Assembly (NCBI GenBank): GCA_951230915.1
Contig: OX579635.1
Span: 44,082,001-44,146,000, forward strand
Direction: 5' to 3'
Source of the DNA: Antitrichia curtipendula
Lineage: Eukaryota; Streptophyta; Bryopsida; Hypnales; Leucodontaceae
DNA: 64,000 nucleotides
In this document: positions 39,600-51,547 of the stretch, in pieces
How positions within the stretch are numbered: position 1 is the first letter of the stretch
Layout of the letters: the number at the start of each line of letters is the position of its first letter
Position numbers and translations under genes: made by a program
The notes under the pieces: model-generated
Seen by the model: only the letters and a program-made list of their open reading frames with translations
What the model was told of the DNA's origin: nothing
Database searches by the model: none

Positions 39600-39674
39600 G
39601 GATTGTCAGAGTCCGGCCGCAGCAGCGGATCTTTTATGGGCCCTGATATCTATCCTGAACCCATGTGTGCGGTG
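39600..39674 (+). CDS. Possible orphan first exon (low confidence)
   Basis: A short non-repetitive, GC-richer islet (39.44-39.80 kb) lies between repeats. An ATG near 39598 opens MDCQSPAAAADLLWALISIL and runs to CG|GTGAGA, a good donor. Just downstream, another frame reads DELCKLSNELMKGVRYTDC before a stop, but the gap is only about 50 bp and the phase does not fit. It may be the broken start of a gene or a captured gene fragment. A run of GTCC repeats lies upstream near 39497. Confidence 0.2.
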
Positions 39675-40068
39675 AGAATGAATGGGTGGTCGTTAAATTA
39701 TTTTGGTTCCAAATCAATCAGATGAACTCTGCAAACTGTCAAACGAACTGATGAAGGGAGTACGCTACACCGATTGCTCAGATTTTTTCAAAGAATAATT
39801 TCAAAAATGATTAAAAAGAAAATGAAAACCGCCTTACTGTTGCTGGGTGTTCATTGAAATAGACAGACTCTCATGAAATTGCCTGAAGATCAGAACAGTG
39901 GGACTAAAGCGAAATGAAAAAGGTTTGGTGAGAACAAATGATTATTTCCAGTGAGATTGTCATCATCTACAATGTGGAACAAATTATGCCCGTATTAAAG
40001 AAGTCATCCCCTATTTTAAAATGTACACATAAGTTAGGATGAAGCCAAATGATCATGATGGTAACTAA

Positions 40069-41175
40069 GACCTACTTCACACTATGGCCGTCCAAGTTGA
40101 GAGGCCGTGGGATTGAGTGGTCAAATTTTGTTGACAGTCCAAAGAAATGAGCAATAAAATATAGGAATTGGAGCCTTTGGCCGGCCATAGTGTGAAGCCT
40201 CCAAAAGCCAAGTCCAAAGTCCAAACCCTTGGCAAGGAACTCCCACGGCCTCTCAACTTGGATGGCCAAAGTGTGAAGCCTGCAAAGGCCAAGCCCAAAG
40301 TCCAAACTCTTAGCAATAAACTCCCACCTACCAATCTAACGATTGAGATCTTATCATAAGTTGACGGGCCGCTTGACCGTAGTTTGGGTCTCCATTTTTA
40401 GTTGACCTAAACTTCCTTCTAGAGTCTATTGCCATGTAGGCAATTTATTGTCACATAGGTAGTTGGAGGGCGATGGCCTTTGGACTTGTGCCTTCTAGTG
40501 TGAAGGATCAAGAGGCCAAACTTTTGGTTTCTTGAAACTTGACTGGTGGAAACCCATGGCCTCTAACCCCTAAAACCCCGAGGGTGTTTTATGCCAAAAA
40601 CCACTCAAAACTACCACTTCTATTGTATTCAATTAAGGAAACCAAATTTTTTGTTTTTTTGGAAATTCAACCGTAGGATCTTGTACCTAACTTGTCTGAG
40701 ATCATGTAGTAAAATTTTCATCAAATTTCACCGTACAAATTGGAAAATATTAGCATTCAAAGTTGAACAAAAAGTTTTTTTTCAAGAAGATGCTTAAATT
40801 GCCCAAAAAACTAAGTTTGTCCATAACTTTCTCATCCCTAGTCCAAATAGAATGAATCAAATCTCCACGTATAGGTAAAAACATAATCTTTTAGGAAAAA
40901 AATTCAAAAAAAATAATTTTGACTTTTTGTAAATTTTTTTGGGTTGCCTGCCAATCTACATTTCTTGCTCATTGTACCATAACTTTTTCATCCGACATCC
41001 GATTGAAACAAAAATTATACATCCACAAAGCTCTTGCAAAGCTACACAACCTCAAAAAATCTCAAAAAATTCACTTCAAATTGAGACAATAGGGACCTAC
41101 CCAGACCCAAATTGTCCCCCAAGGGGACAAGCGGGGTTTTAGGGGTTAATCTTTGGCCATCATGTGAAGTGGCCC
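40069..41175. mobile_element. TIR/foldback element with a nested element inside
   Basis: The left end GACCTACTTCACACTATGGC pairs with the right end GGCCATCATGTGAAGTGGCC. Two more inverted or direct copies of the end lie at 40180-40300 (CATAGTGTGAAGCCT, CAAAGTGTGAAGCCT), with CAAGTTGAGAGGCCGTGGGA mirrored near 40240. The interior from 40564 to 41148 is a separate inserted element. Confidence 0.75.
40564..41148. mobile_element. Nested TIR element with 16-bp perfect ends TAACCCCTAAAACCCC
   Basis: Perfect 16-bp inverted termini with G-rich right end GGGGTTTTAGGGGTTA. The interior is homologous in reverse orientation to 48577-49505. Shared words include AATGCTAATATT.TC, CATGATCTCAGACAAG / ATAATCTCAGACAAG and GTACAAGATCCT, and the derived peptides around NRRILYLTCLRSCSKIFIKFHRTN and its 49.4-kb counterpart are similar. 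It may keep a decayed ORF. Confidence 0.82.
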
Positions 41176-41266
41176 TGAGTTAAATTATAATAATCAATCA
41201 AAAAATTTGGACATCTATTAGACCCTCCCATTTGCGTTAGTCACTCATTCATTACTACAATCTTAT

Positions 41267-41596
41267 TAAGATAATAGGTTCAAAAATCACCCATCTAAGA
41301 GCTGAAACTAAATTTTGGAGAGGTGAAGTTTCTTGAAATAATTTCCAATAAATTTTCCTTGAAAGACAAGTAGAATTGGCATCTAACCCAAGTCATTTTA
41401 TATTTTTTGAACTTTGTGGAATTAGTTATAAAATTTTGAAGTTGAAATGGCATAAGGCTCTAAAATTGCGCACCTCCTAAAATGTACATTGTTTGTACAT
41501 TGTTGACAGCTATGAAAAAGCAACATGTATACATTGTGTACATTTGAGGATGTGGGCGGTTTTAGAGCTTGTACAATTTTAGAGCTTGTTACCTTA
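41267..41596. mobile_element. TAAGGTA-ended MITE, subfamily 1
   Basis: A close relative of 33597-33931 in the same orientation. The left end is TAAGATAATAGGTTCAAAAA and the right end TTTTAGAGCTTGTTACCTTA. The copies differ by scattered substitutions. Confidence 0.82.
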
Positions 41597-41852
41597 AGAG
41601 AGATGTAAGATAGGAGGTGTAGAACTTGCGTAGATCAAAGCATTTTCTAACAAATTTTCAAGGAAAAAACATAGGAAGACACATCCATTACAATTTGATT
41701 TATAATTTTTGGATTTAAAATTGAATTAGATATGATTTTTTAAAGCTTGTAGTAGTAGGTTGCTATTTGAAGTCCATAGGTATTGCCATTAAATGTCAAG
41801 GAGTTGTCGAACAATGGTGCAAATGGAACTCAAAAATGAACAAATGCAAACC

Positions 41853-42117
41853 TTACATCACAAAGTTTACAACCTACAATTTGTCAACAGTTATCGTGTG
41901 GTTATTGTTGTTTCACAAATTTGCACATTAATTTAATAGTTATTGCATCGTTACGACACATTATTGCACAATTTATTGCATTGTTATGATACATCCATAG
42001 TTGCAACTATGCGTTGTAACGATGCTATAATTGTTAAATTAACGTGCGAATCTATGAAACAACAATAACCACACGTTAATTGTTGACAAATCGTAGGTTG
42101 TAAACTTTGTGATGTAA
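41853..42117. repeat. 265-bp near-perfect palindrome (foldback element)
   Basis: The left arm starts TTACATCACAAAGTTTACAA and the right arm ends with its exact complement. The arms are about 105 bp and pair over most of their length (ACAACAATAACCACACG and similar), around a loop of about 55 bp. A smaller inverted pair (TTAGTGCAATAA / TTATTGCACTAA) follows at about 42150-42211. 'GTGATGTAACACTAAAATTGTG' near 42459 echoes the end, so a larger element is possible. Confidence 0.85.
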
Positions 42118-42211
42118 TATTGAAATTGTGAAAGATTAAAAAATGCAATGTTAGTGCAATAACTATGCATGGGCGTGATATTGTATGATTATTGCACTAA
42201 TTTTATGTCTT

Positions 42212-43571
42212 AAAGAAGTGTGAATGCTGCACAAAGTGAATTGCCCATCATTGAAGTTATATATATTTTTGTCATACACAGCTATTGTGCAACTTTAACA
42301 CTTCAAATTCAAATATGAATGACATCTTTGAACTGTAGTATAATCATGAATGACAATATTATGTTGTAATAATACTTTCAAATGAACAAATATAACATGA
42401 AAGAAGTGCCTAATGATAATAATATGTTTACTAGTGACAATTCGTGACAAAGGAACTATGTGATGTAACACTAAAATTGTGTCTACTTCCAAATCAAACT
42501 CATCCCAAACCACTCATAAAATTGTGCACCAAAATTCCAAATCATCACCAATTCATCACTAGACAATTTTTCATTCTTGTAGTAATAACTTGTGGTACAA
42601 AAGTAGGAACAATTCTTGGAACATAGATAAAATATGGACAAGCTCACAGGCTACATTACTTAAAAATAACACTTGTTCAAAATCTATAGAACTTAATGGT
42701 AGTTACAAAATAAAATGATGTGCGCTTGCTGGGAAATGGTTTAGGAAACCAACAAAATTAATTTTGTATTTATTTGAACTCATATGAATATAATACAAAT
42801 TGGAAGAAAATATTGCGTAGATGCACCTACTGTGAACTATAGACTAACACATAAGTAGTCCCTTAAACATTCAAAAGCAACAACTCCTAAGCTTGTATCA
42901 CTCAAAAGAGATTGGCCAATGCAAAACCCACCTTCATGATCATGACAACTTCTTGTATCCCACTTGTCAACTTTGGGTCCATCTGTGCATTTTTTAAAGG
43001 TTTATTCTAGATGTATCTTATTACATTTGGGTGCTTCTACTTTAGCAACCCTTTAGCATCATGCCAATGCATTTGGGGAGGAGGCATATCAACATGTACT
43101 ATAGCATTAACATGGGTTTACCCACGCTTTTATTACCAATTTATTCCCAACAAACTTTGAGAAACTACAAAAAATTCATTTCTTGTCTGAATGTCTTGAT
43201 TCTAACTTACTTACAAATGACTTCTCTCAAAGTTTTTGATCTCTAAACATAGACATGAGATGACAAATAACTTCTCCAAGGTACCTAGATACCAAATCTG
43301 TATGATAATAGGCATGTTTACCCCTTCAAGGTACTTGTGAATCTGTGTTGTAATGAAAAGAGTGGCAATCAAACGTGGTACATGAGCATGTTGTCGTTCT
43401 TGATCTTGGCCCGGCCTCCACAAAGAAACTTTGCTACCCAATTTTCCATCGTAGGTTTTTGAGCTCATCAGAAAGTAAATACAATGTGCAAGTCAAACAT
43501 CAGACCCCTGTTGTACAAGATTCATTTGTGTTAAAGAGGCGACAGGAAGGTAGTGTAAAAATAAGTAAGGT
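42212..43571. other. Intergenic DNA, one protein-like stretch not assigned
   Basis: AT-rich to about 42.9 kb. From 42.9 to 43.6 kb composition is less skewed and frames on both strands look somewhat protein-like (plus 43375-43611; minus 43211-43468). I recognise no domain and no splice context, and it may be an old transposon ORF. Confidence 0.35.
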
Positions 43572-44245
43572 TAAGGTAGGTACACCCAAAACCGGCACTT
43601 TTTGCTACTGAGCCTAGTTACTATTATTAGACTGGTCTAGTTTTCATGTGTTCTTGTAGGCAAGTGAGAGGAGGTTCCAACGCACCAGAGAACATGGCAT
43701 TTGGATATTGTATGCAAAAGTTACTAAGGAACAAAGTTTGGTTCTAAAAGCGTTTCTTCCACATAGGTACAGAACTGATTTTGGAGATGTAGTATAGATG
43801 GTGGTTTAAGGTCAGTGGCACATTTTGGGTATCTACTTTACACTCTGGTTGGATGCACTGTCTGTCATTTCTTGTAATATTATTTTAACATTATTTTGGA
43901 TTTCTCATAGATCAATGAAATTGATTATATTCATGATAGGTTCATTAACATCCCATGCATAATATTCAGTAAAGTAGACACCCCCAAAATGGCACCTGAC
44001 CTTAAAGTGCCATCTACAGGTTGTGCACATTTCCAAAATCAGTTATGTACCTATTTGGATAGAGCGCTTTCAGAAACAAACTTTGACCCTTAATAGCTTT
44101 TGCATATGGTGTCCAAATGTCACGTTCTCTGGTGCGTTGGAACCTCCTTTCACTTGCCAACAAGAATATATAAAAATTTGACCAGTCTAATAGTAGTAAC
44201 TAGGCTCAGTAGCAAAAAGTGGCGGTTTTGGGTGTACCCACCTTA
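43572..44245. mobile_element. 674-bp foldback element with about 270-bp arms and TAAGGTA-like ends
   Basis: The left end TAAGGTAGGTACACCCAAAA pairs with the right end TTTTGGGTGTACCCACCTTA. The arms stay paired for about 270 bp (TTTTTGCTACTGAGCCTAG, GGAGGTTCCAACGCACCAGA, ACAAAGTTTG...), with a loop of about 130 bp near 43.9 kb. A single arm recurs at 49.52-49.79 kb. Confidence 0.88.
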
Positions 44246-44269
44246 GCAGTTGGTACTATTGCCTTCCCC

Positions 44270-45400
44270 ACGACAGAATGACGTGGAATATTCCACATCC
44301 CATCACTAACTACATGTACACGCATCAAAATATGTTAGAGAATTGAAGTGAAGTTCGCTGGGTAACTTATAATATATAGTAAATTAAAGTAAGTGCCAAT
44401 ATATTAAAAAATTCAAGATATCAACATTCTATACATTGAATATATGAACCCAACTAACACCTTGGATTGATACAAAGGCCAATTGCCTTTTGAGTTTTTG
44501 AAGTATTTGAAGTAGAAGAAAAATCGTATATATACATTTGGGGTGGTAGAAGATAAAACAAACATTGTGGGATATGTAAATTAAAAATTGAAGGAGTCCA
44601 AATGGTTCATAGTTAAATAAAATATAAAACTATAATTTCATACCTCATTTAGGTATAGTAGCATAACTTTTTTCAAATAACTTTGAACCAAAGAAAGTTG
44701 ATAAATCAAACTAAGTTTCATCTCCAAGAATCCGTTTGAGATTTCAAGACTCCATTTAAAAGTTATAGACAAATTTCAGAGAGGGTGTTTGAAAATGTCA
44801 AAAAAAATGTCCTTTCCAACTCTTATCTAAAATTTGTCCATGACTTTTGAATGGAGTCTTGAAATCTCAAACGGATTCTTGGAGATGAACTTTGTTTGAT
44901 TTATCAACTTTTTTTAGTTCAAAGTTATTTGAAAAAAGTTATGCTACCATGCCTAAATGGGGTCTAATTATAGTTTAAACACAATTTCTACATTTTTACA
45001 ATGAGCAATCAAGCTCTCATTTTCAAATTATCCCATACTCTTTGAGGATTCATGATGAATAATGGATTTTAATATAAAAATAATATCTCTACCCATCTCT
45101 CCAACAAATTTCTATGAAATAATATTTTCATTTCACCATCAAAATATGTTTTTGAAGGTGTATTGTGAAATTGCATTGACATATTATTCAATTAATTCTT
45201 TGGACTTTTGGCAAACCATCTTGCTTCACAATTACTTGTTGGTTTATAAGTCTAATCCTAGAATTAGCCAAAAAAAATGTAACACACCGCAAATGACCTG
45301 CCACTATTCATGTCCCGAAGCTTGTAATGATGATTTGTGGATGAATTTCGTTGATGAAGACTTTGGAGAGGAAAAGGCAGCCCTCTGAATGTTATGTGGC
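44270..45400. repeat. Old interspersed element, copy 2 (homologous to 0.36-2.4 kb)
   Basis: Same block order as copy 1, without its two insertions. It starts just after the foldback element ends. The foldback part (about 44640-44970) has CATACCTCATTTAGGTATAG and its complement-like CTACCATGCCTAAATGGGG as arms. The last block carries a short frame ending MNFVDEDFGEEKAAL. Confidence 0.72.
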
Positions 45401-47755
45401 TTGGTGTTTATTTTTTTATGAATAAAATCTCGGAAATGTTAGGATTGTGTGCATTGTGAATTTGTACGCTCAATGGTTCCTTGTGAAGTTTTTATATATT
45501 GCTCTCATAGTCATAATCATAGTGTCATGGCTTTTTTTTGGCATTGTATTGCCAAATTGCACTACAAAAAATAATTGGCTAAACAACAACAACAAATCAT
45601 TAAATTTTTTGCTAAGAAACTTCAAATTAAATAAAAAATCTTGGATGAAATTGCCAGATTATGGATGGAAACATAATTATAGACATGTGATATGTGCTAA
45701 TGTGATATTTTCTATTCAATATGTGAATGAATGTTGAAATTTGGAGCACAACTATAACGTTTTATATTGCCACTTTGGCACTTCATAAAAACTAAAAAAA
45801 ACACCAACTTGCATACATTTTTCTTTGGGACCAATAAATCCTTCTTTGCCTCCATTTCACTAGGGATTATTTAAAGGGACAAGTTGACATTGACCAAAAT
45901 CTATCAAAAGAGTGAGATATATTATCCCCCCACCTTCATTTTACTTGTATGATTATTTACATAGGATATACATAGATGTTATATCTTTTTATGATATATT
46001 TATTTGAGAAAAACAAAAATAAACAATTTTCATTTAGTTTGGAAATAATCATTTTTGCATATGCTCCTTTGCTTAGGATTCACTTTTTACTATTTAAAAA
46101 AATTGGAGATTGCCACATTGTTGTGTTCTGCTAGTTAAGCGAGTCTACAAGCTATATCCCCCAATTGGGATGGAAATTTTTTGGTGGGCTTACTTGAATA
46201 AGTTTGTAAATTATATGTCTCAATTTTGCATGGTAAACTATAATGGATGCAAAAAAAATTGGTATCATTTTTATTTTAGAGTTATTGAGGTGGAGTAAAT
46301 GACAAGGTTACAGGCAAGGTTACAATTTATCATCGAAACACACATTCACAACTTAAACTACCACTTCTTTTATCATATACTTCATTCAAAAAGCTCCTCG
46401 CTAAAATATACTAAATATCAAGTTTAATAGATTTGAGAGGTCTTCCTATTTGTAATTTACAAAGATGGTTTGAACCAAGATTGTTCCATAGTCTCTACAA
46501 GTGTCTTAGACTATTGATTTTCAAAAGGTTATGTGGAATTAGATTATGAATTAATCCTTGAAAACTATCCTAGTCAAAATGTGTTGGTAATGTAATTTTC
46601 TAAAGAAGAAGTAAACTGCAAGGCAAGAAAATATTCATTTCAGAAAAAATAATAATAATATCTCTTTATAATTTTTGCAAGCTTCACCACTTGAGAATAC
46701 TTTAGGATTTTAATTTCTACTTCATTCAAGATCCTATAATACAAATATATTGTCACCAACTTTCAGGATTAACCCTTAAATAACATATCCAACCTAAAGG
46801 ACTGAGTTTTTAGAGAATCTTCATGAAAACTTGTCCAAAACTCAACTACATGTGAACTTCCTTGGTATCATTCTCTTTGCCTTCACAAGATGCATATATC
46901 AACCTAAATTTTGAGTTTTGAATCACAGTTTGAATTTGCATTTTTTGCATTGGAAAGTTTGATTATTTTTTGAATAGTGGCTTTGAAGAGGGTGGAAGCT
47001 CATCATTGATTAATTATTTGAACAAGCTACATAATGCCCATTTAAGAAAGATTAGACTGACATCTAAATTTGAGCAATCCTCCTATAACCTCAAATATCC
47101 TTTATGGGTTAAGATCAACACTAAGTACAACCTTCTTATGTAGCACTTTATCACATTCTACTACTAGATTAATACTTGAACAATATAAATTAAAAAAATA
47201 TAAAAATTAGAAAAAAATAAAAAATAAAAAATTCCTTGGAATTTATTTTAATACTAAACTAAATCATATCTTGGAAACAACACCCCAAGAAAGTAGAACT
47301 ACCACAATAATAAGAATTCCACTAACCATTTTATGCAAGGGGGTCCATTGTAAATCTTGATTTTTGAGTGCCAAGAGCTCTTGAAAATGAGTCTTAATTA
47401 CACTAGATTTTAGAGAGAAAATCACCTTCAAAATTAAATTAAAAAATATATATAATAGATTTTGAAAAACCACAAATTGATTGTAGTTATGCATGTTATG
47501 CCTTCTAACCTCATAATTTTTTGGGTAAGTAGTTTTTGTAAATTTGATAGTTGGAAAGAGGATTGAAAGACTTCAAATTACTTTCACAATTTTAACACCT
47601 TCATAATCAAACATTATATCTTTCTATCCATAGGTGATATTGTTGTGTTTTTATTTCCCATGTGATCTCTAGCATGTCTACTTTGAATTTGTACAATTAC
47701 AATTACAATTACAATTCAATTTTCTTAAAATAAAATCGATCAAAATGTTAACTTT
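45401..47755. other. AT-rich intergenic DNA
   Basis: No gene and no clear inverted ends seen. The short tandem CAATTACAATTACAATTACAATT occurs near 47695-47717. Confidence 0.5.
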
Positions 47756-48018
47756 TTATTCAATTTAGAGCAAATTTCAAGAAGCTCAAAAAAGGCCTTG
47801 GACATTTAAGGGTTAACAAACGTCCGGACCAACAAAGAGTCAAAGGAAGAAGCTTTACCTTACACGTGCTCTCCGTCTGTCCATCACTCCTCCTTCCTTT
47901 AGCTTCTCGTTGAAACCAATGCCGAATTAAAAGCTCAAATGTCAAAACCGCCGGTGTGAACAAGATTCCGACAAAAGAAACCCCTGCCAGCTCACTCACA
48001 GGGAAGGCGAAAAAACCC

Positions 48019-48070
48019 CCCGGAAACCACGCAAGGAACCACGCAGGGAACCACGCAGGGAACCACGCAT
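48019..48070. repeat. 12-bp tandem repeat, about four units
   Basis: GGAACCACGCAG units in tandem, the first and last degenerate. Because 12 is a multiple of three, open frames across it give WFPA or NHAG tetrapeptide repeats. I take these as by-products. Confidence 0.85.
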
Positions 48071-48427
48071 CCCCAGGAACGGGTAGTTCGCTCCCAAAGG
48101 GAACGGCGTTCAAGTCCGATTCGGCAGCGTATGCAGGCCGGCAGCGTATGTAGCGTCCGCGTAAATACAGGCGCACGTTTCCCGCAGACGGTGCGGACGG
48201 AGTCAGAATTGTCAGGGGTCTTCCTGAACAAGCTACGGTAACTTCGCTCAGTTGATACCCGCGTTCAGTTTGAGGGGATGCTGATGACCAGGCGGACAGT
48301 CGTAGGATTCTCTGGCTAGCGATGTAGCGGGCCTAAGTTACTTCTGTCTGAAGCCACCCGGCGCGGGACGGCGGGGCATTGGGTCACGCTGGCAAATTAG
48401 GCACACGTGCCGGAGAATTGTTGGAAA

Positions 48428-48498
48428 ATGCGGTTGTTTGACTGGTTTCTCGGTGCCGCAGTTTCCGCGACATTCGTGTGGTGTGGGGTTTCGAAAGG
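48428..48498 (+). CDS. Possible first coding exon of an unidentified gene
   Basis: ATG at 48428 opens MRLFDWFLGAAVSATFVWCG, then VSK, and ends at GG|GTGAGG, a strong donor (phase 2). The peptide has a hydrophobic core like a signal or membrane anchor. A transposon begins 80 bp later, so later exons would lie beyond it. A plus-strand stretch at about 52190-52285 would be in phase but is 3.7 kb away and unproven. Confidence 0.3.
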
Positions 48499-48576
48499 GT
48501 GAGGCGGTAAATTATTGCGGTAAAGTGCTTTGAATGAATTTCTGGGCTTTTTCAAGTCCGGGAAGAAAATTTTGAC

Positions 48577-49505
48577 CTTAACCCTAAAGGAAGGCCCATT
48601 GTTCCCTCGGGGGACAAAATGGATTTTGGGCAGGTTCTTGTGATCTCAATTTTTAATGAATTTTTTTGGAAATTTTCTCATAAGATAAAAAAATTTATTA
48701 GCTTTGTGAGAATATAATTTTTTTTATTTATGCCAGTGCTTGGGAGCAAAAGTTATGCCATCCTAAACATAATTTTCAAGTCATTGGGTAGAGAAAAAAA
48801 ATCCACAAAAACTTGAAATTAAATTTTTTAAATTTTCTTTCCCTTGTAGATCATATTTTTGTCTACATGCGAAGCTTTGATATGTTCCATTTGGATTAGT
48901 GATGTGAAAGTTATGAACAATCTTGTTTTTCATGCAATATGAGCATCTTTTTGGAAAAATAACTTATATTTTTCATTTCTGGATGCAATTTTCACGAGTT
49001 TAAAAAAAATCAAGTTTGTTTACTAGAATAATCTCACTATTGGAATTATTGTATTTCAATTCCATCTTAGAGCTATTAACTTTTTAGTTTTTCTTTCAAT
49101 CTTGGACCTACTTCTCTTTAATAATTTTTTAAAGAATTAACATCAAGTGTGTTTGTTTTTTTATAAAATTCCTAGACTTTCAACTCAATTATTGAACACA
49201 TTAAAATTTTAATTCAAAGTCCATAGTGCAACTTTTTTGTACAAATGGTAGTCAAAGTCATCTAAAATTGCAAGCAAGTGTTCCAAAAAAAATTTGTTTC
49301 CAACTTTGAATGCTAATATCTCTCAATTTGTACGATCAAACTTTATGAAACTTTTACCACATAATCTCAGACAAGCATAGTACAAGATCCTTTGGTTAGA
49401 TTCTAAATTTTTTGTTATATTTTGTTTACATTGGTGAACGCAACAAAAATGACAATTTTGAATGTTTTTTGACAGAAAAATGGCCTTGGATCTTTGAGGA
49501 TTAAG
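48577..49505. mobile_element. TIR element homologous (reversed) to 40564-41148
   Basis: The left end CTTAACCCTAAAGGAAGGCC pairs imperfectly with the right end GGCCTTGGATCTTTGAGGAT followed by TAAG. Interior homology to the 40.6-41.1 kb element is clear in reverse orientation. Longer than that copy (929 versus 585 bp). Confidence 0.75.
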
Positions 49506-49519
49506 GTTGTTGGATATCC

Positions 49520-49795
49520 CCCAAATCACCACTTTTTTGCTTCCATGCCTACTGCCTAGTCACTATTATCAGACTAGTCATGTTTTCATATTTTCTTATT
49601 GGCTCTTGAAAGGAGGTTCCAACGCACTACAAAATGTGACATTTGGATACCATATGCAAAAGTTATGAAGGAACAAAGTTTGGTCGTCAAATAGTTTCTT
49701 CCACATAGTTATATAATGATTTAAGAGATGTACCCAAAGTGAAGATGGTGGTTTAGGGTTAGTGACACATTTGGAAGTGCTTACTTTAAGTTTTT
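49520..49795. repeat. Single arm of the 43.6-kb foldback family
   Basis: Matches 43590-43850 in order: CACTTTTTTGCTTCCATGCC, ATTATCAGACTAGTCATG, GGAGGTTCCAACGCAC, ACAAAGTTTGGTC, TTTCTTCCACATAG, GATGGTGGTTTAGGGT. The partner arm is absent. Confidence 0.8.
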
Positions 49796-51547
49796 CTAAT
49801 ATTAGCGATTACATATTAATATGCTTCAATTATTTCTTACATTTTTACTTGAATTAATAATTTTTTTAAGCATTGAATGAAAATTTGCCTCGCATTCCTG
49901 TTTTGAGTCAGTTCTTTTTTTAAAATGAACTAGTTCATCTATAATTAGCTATTGGTTTTCTTCATACCTTTTTTCCAATTATCCTTGACTTTTGTGATGT
50001 AGGGCATTTCCATGAGTAATTTGTATAAGCTAATGTGTGCGCACCTAGTATTGTCATTAATATAACCAAATATTGAGCCTAGTTATTATTTTGAAATATA
50101 AATTATTATTATTGGATCTTTTAGAAGCTGAAAATTAAAAGGATTCAAACACACATGATCTTTCCTGGATAATAATTATATAAACTATATACATGCTTTA
50201 TTTGGACATCTTATAAATAGGTTGTGAATTTTTAAAGTATTTTCTTTAGGTGTATATACTCCAAACCAATACTAGGTTGTAATAAATTGTCATGTTTTGG
50301 TTGTATATATTTTATGTAATTAGTATCCAGAAAGATTTCAATGCCTTTGGAGGGCTTTGAAATTGAATGTCCATTTGAATTTGTAAGTTTGCATCTAATC
50401 TTAAGGAATTTATTTCACTTTATTTCATGCAACTTTCAAAGTTGAATGAAATCATGATCAACTTCAAACCACTCTTTCTTTTATTCTATTCCTTCAATAT
50501 TTAAATCAATTGAAAAATTGAACTCCAAGGGATGCAATTAGTCTATAGTGGTAAGATGTATTCATTGAACATTAATTACGCTTATTTATTGGAGGTCAAA
50601 GAAAAAATATAATGTGAATATTTGAGTTGGACTTACAACAAGATTCTCTATCATACTGGAAGTACTCATCAACTTTGATCATAGAATGATTTGAAAATTT
50701 ATCACATGTCATGCTGCAAGTATGGATAACTATGTAACTATGTAAGTTAGAACATTGAATTATATTGTTCTACATAAGTATTATTCAAAGCATGGTTACT
50801 ACAAGACATATTTTATTTTAGTCGGACCTTCTTAACCGTTGCAAAAAGGTTCCAACACATCTAAGATATGGAGTAAATATTGGGGGAGAATTGCGAGTTA
50901 GTTCATTGTTAGCTAGTAGGATTGGGAAAAAATCCAATTGCAATTTTAAAACATCAAAAGAAAAACAAGTGAAAAAATTTATAAATTTCTATTTGGAGTA
51001 AAATTAAAGAAAAAACTAAATTTGGTACTTGAGAAATTGGTTCAATATGGGAATTGAAGGAAAGTAATTGGTGAAATTCAAGAATATCTCGAACAAAGTA
51101 TGGAGTCCATGTGTTTTGAATAGTAGAGTTCATTGTAAAGTGTGTGCAACGAGGGACTAAGAGCTAGAGTTTGAGAAAAAACATAGGATGAAACTCCTTG
51201 AAGCACACAAACTTAGCTTAATGGAATTGGTTTGATGGAGTTTGGTATTTTTATTTTTTTTACTATTCTTAGCTAAACTTTCCTCCCTTCTATAGAAAAC
51301 TCATATAGGGTTCCCTACGTGGAACACCACGGGAAAAGCGGGACACACTAAGAAAGTGTGCAAGTTTACCTATGATTTATGTATGAAGTCCTTCACCACC
51401 CCTCAATTTCCCGGTGCAGTAGTGTTGTTTCCCAAGTGTGTCCCACTTTTCCGAGTGTGAGAAGAATTCCCAGTGTGCCTTTGAAACAAAGAGAACACCA
51501 ATAATTCTTTTTCTTTTCTCCACAGAAAACTCACAACGAACGCAATA
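49796..51547. other. AT-rich intergenic DNA
   Basis: No gene seen. 'AAAAGCGGGACACACT' near 51335 and 'AGTGTGTCCCACTTTTCC' near 51435 form an inverted pair about 90 bp apart, within a short GC-richer patch. Confidence 0.5.

Larger units (their letters stand above)
47817..48576. other. CpG-rich islet between two ends of the same transposon family
   Basis: GC- and CpG-rich, unlike 20 kb of AT-rich DNA on its left. It is flanked by a transposon end (to 47816, ...TTTAAGGGTTAA) and by the start of the 48577-49505 element (CTTAACCCTAAAGG). It contains the 12-bp tandem repeat at about 48019-48070, an E2F-like TTTCCCGC at 48178-48185, and a possible first exon at 48428-48498. It could be a gene promoter or a captured fragment. 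Confidence 0.45.

Noticed and set aside
41131..41148. Interstitial telomere array
   Set aside because: Only a single degenerate unit, placed exactly in a transposon terminal repeat.
47760..48176. 138-codon minus frame with WFPA repeats, and plus frame with NHAG repeats
   Set aside because: Both result from the 12-bp tandem repeat. No ATG start or splice context makes either convincing.
48178..48185. E2F site TTTCCCGC as regulator of a gene in the 48-kb islet
   Set aside because: An 8-bp match is expected by chance in 64 kb, and no proven gene is next to it.
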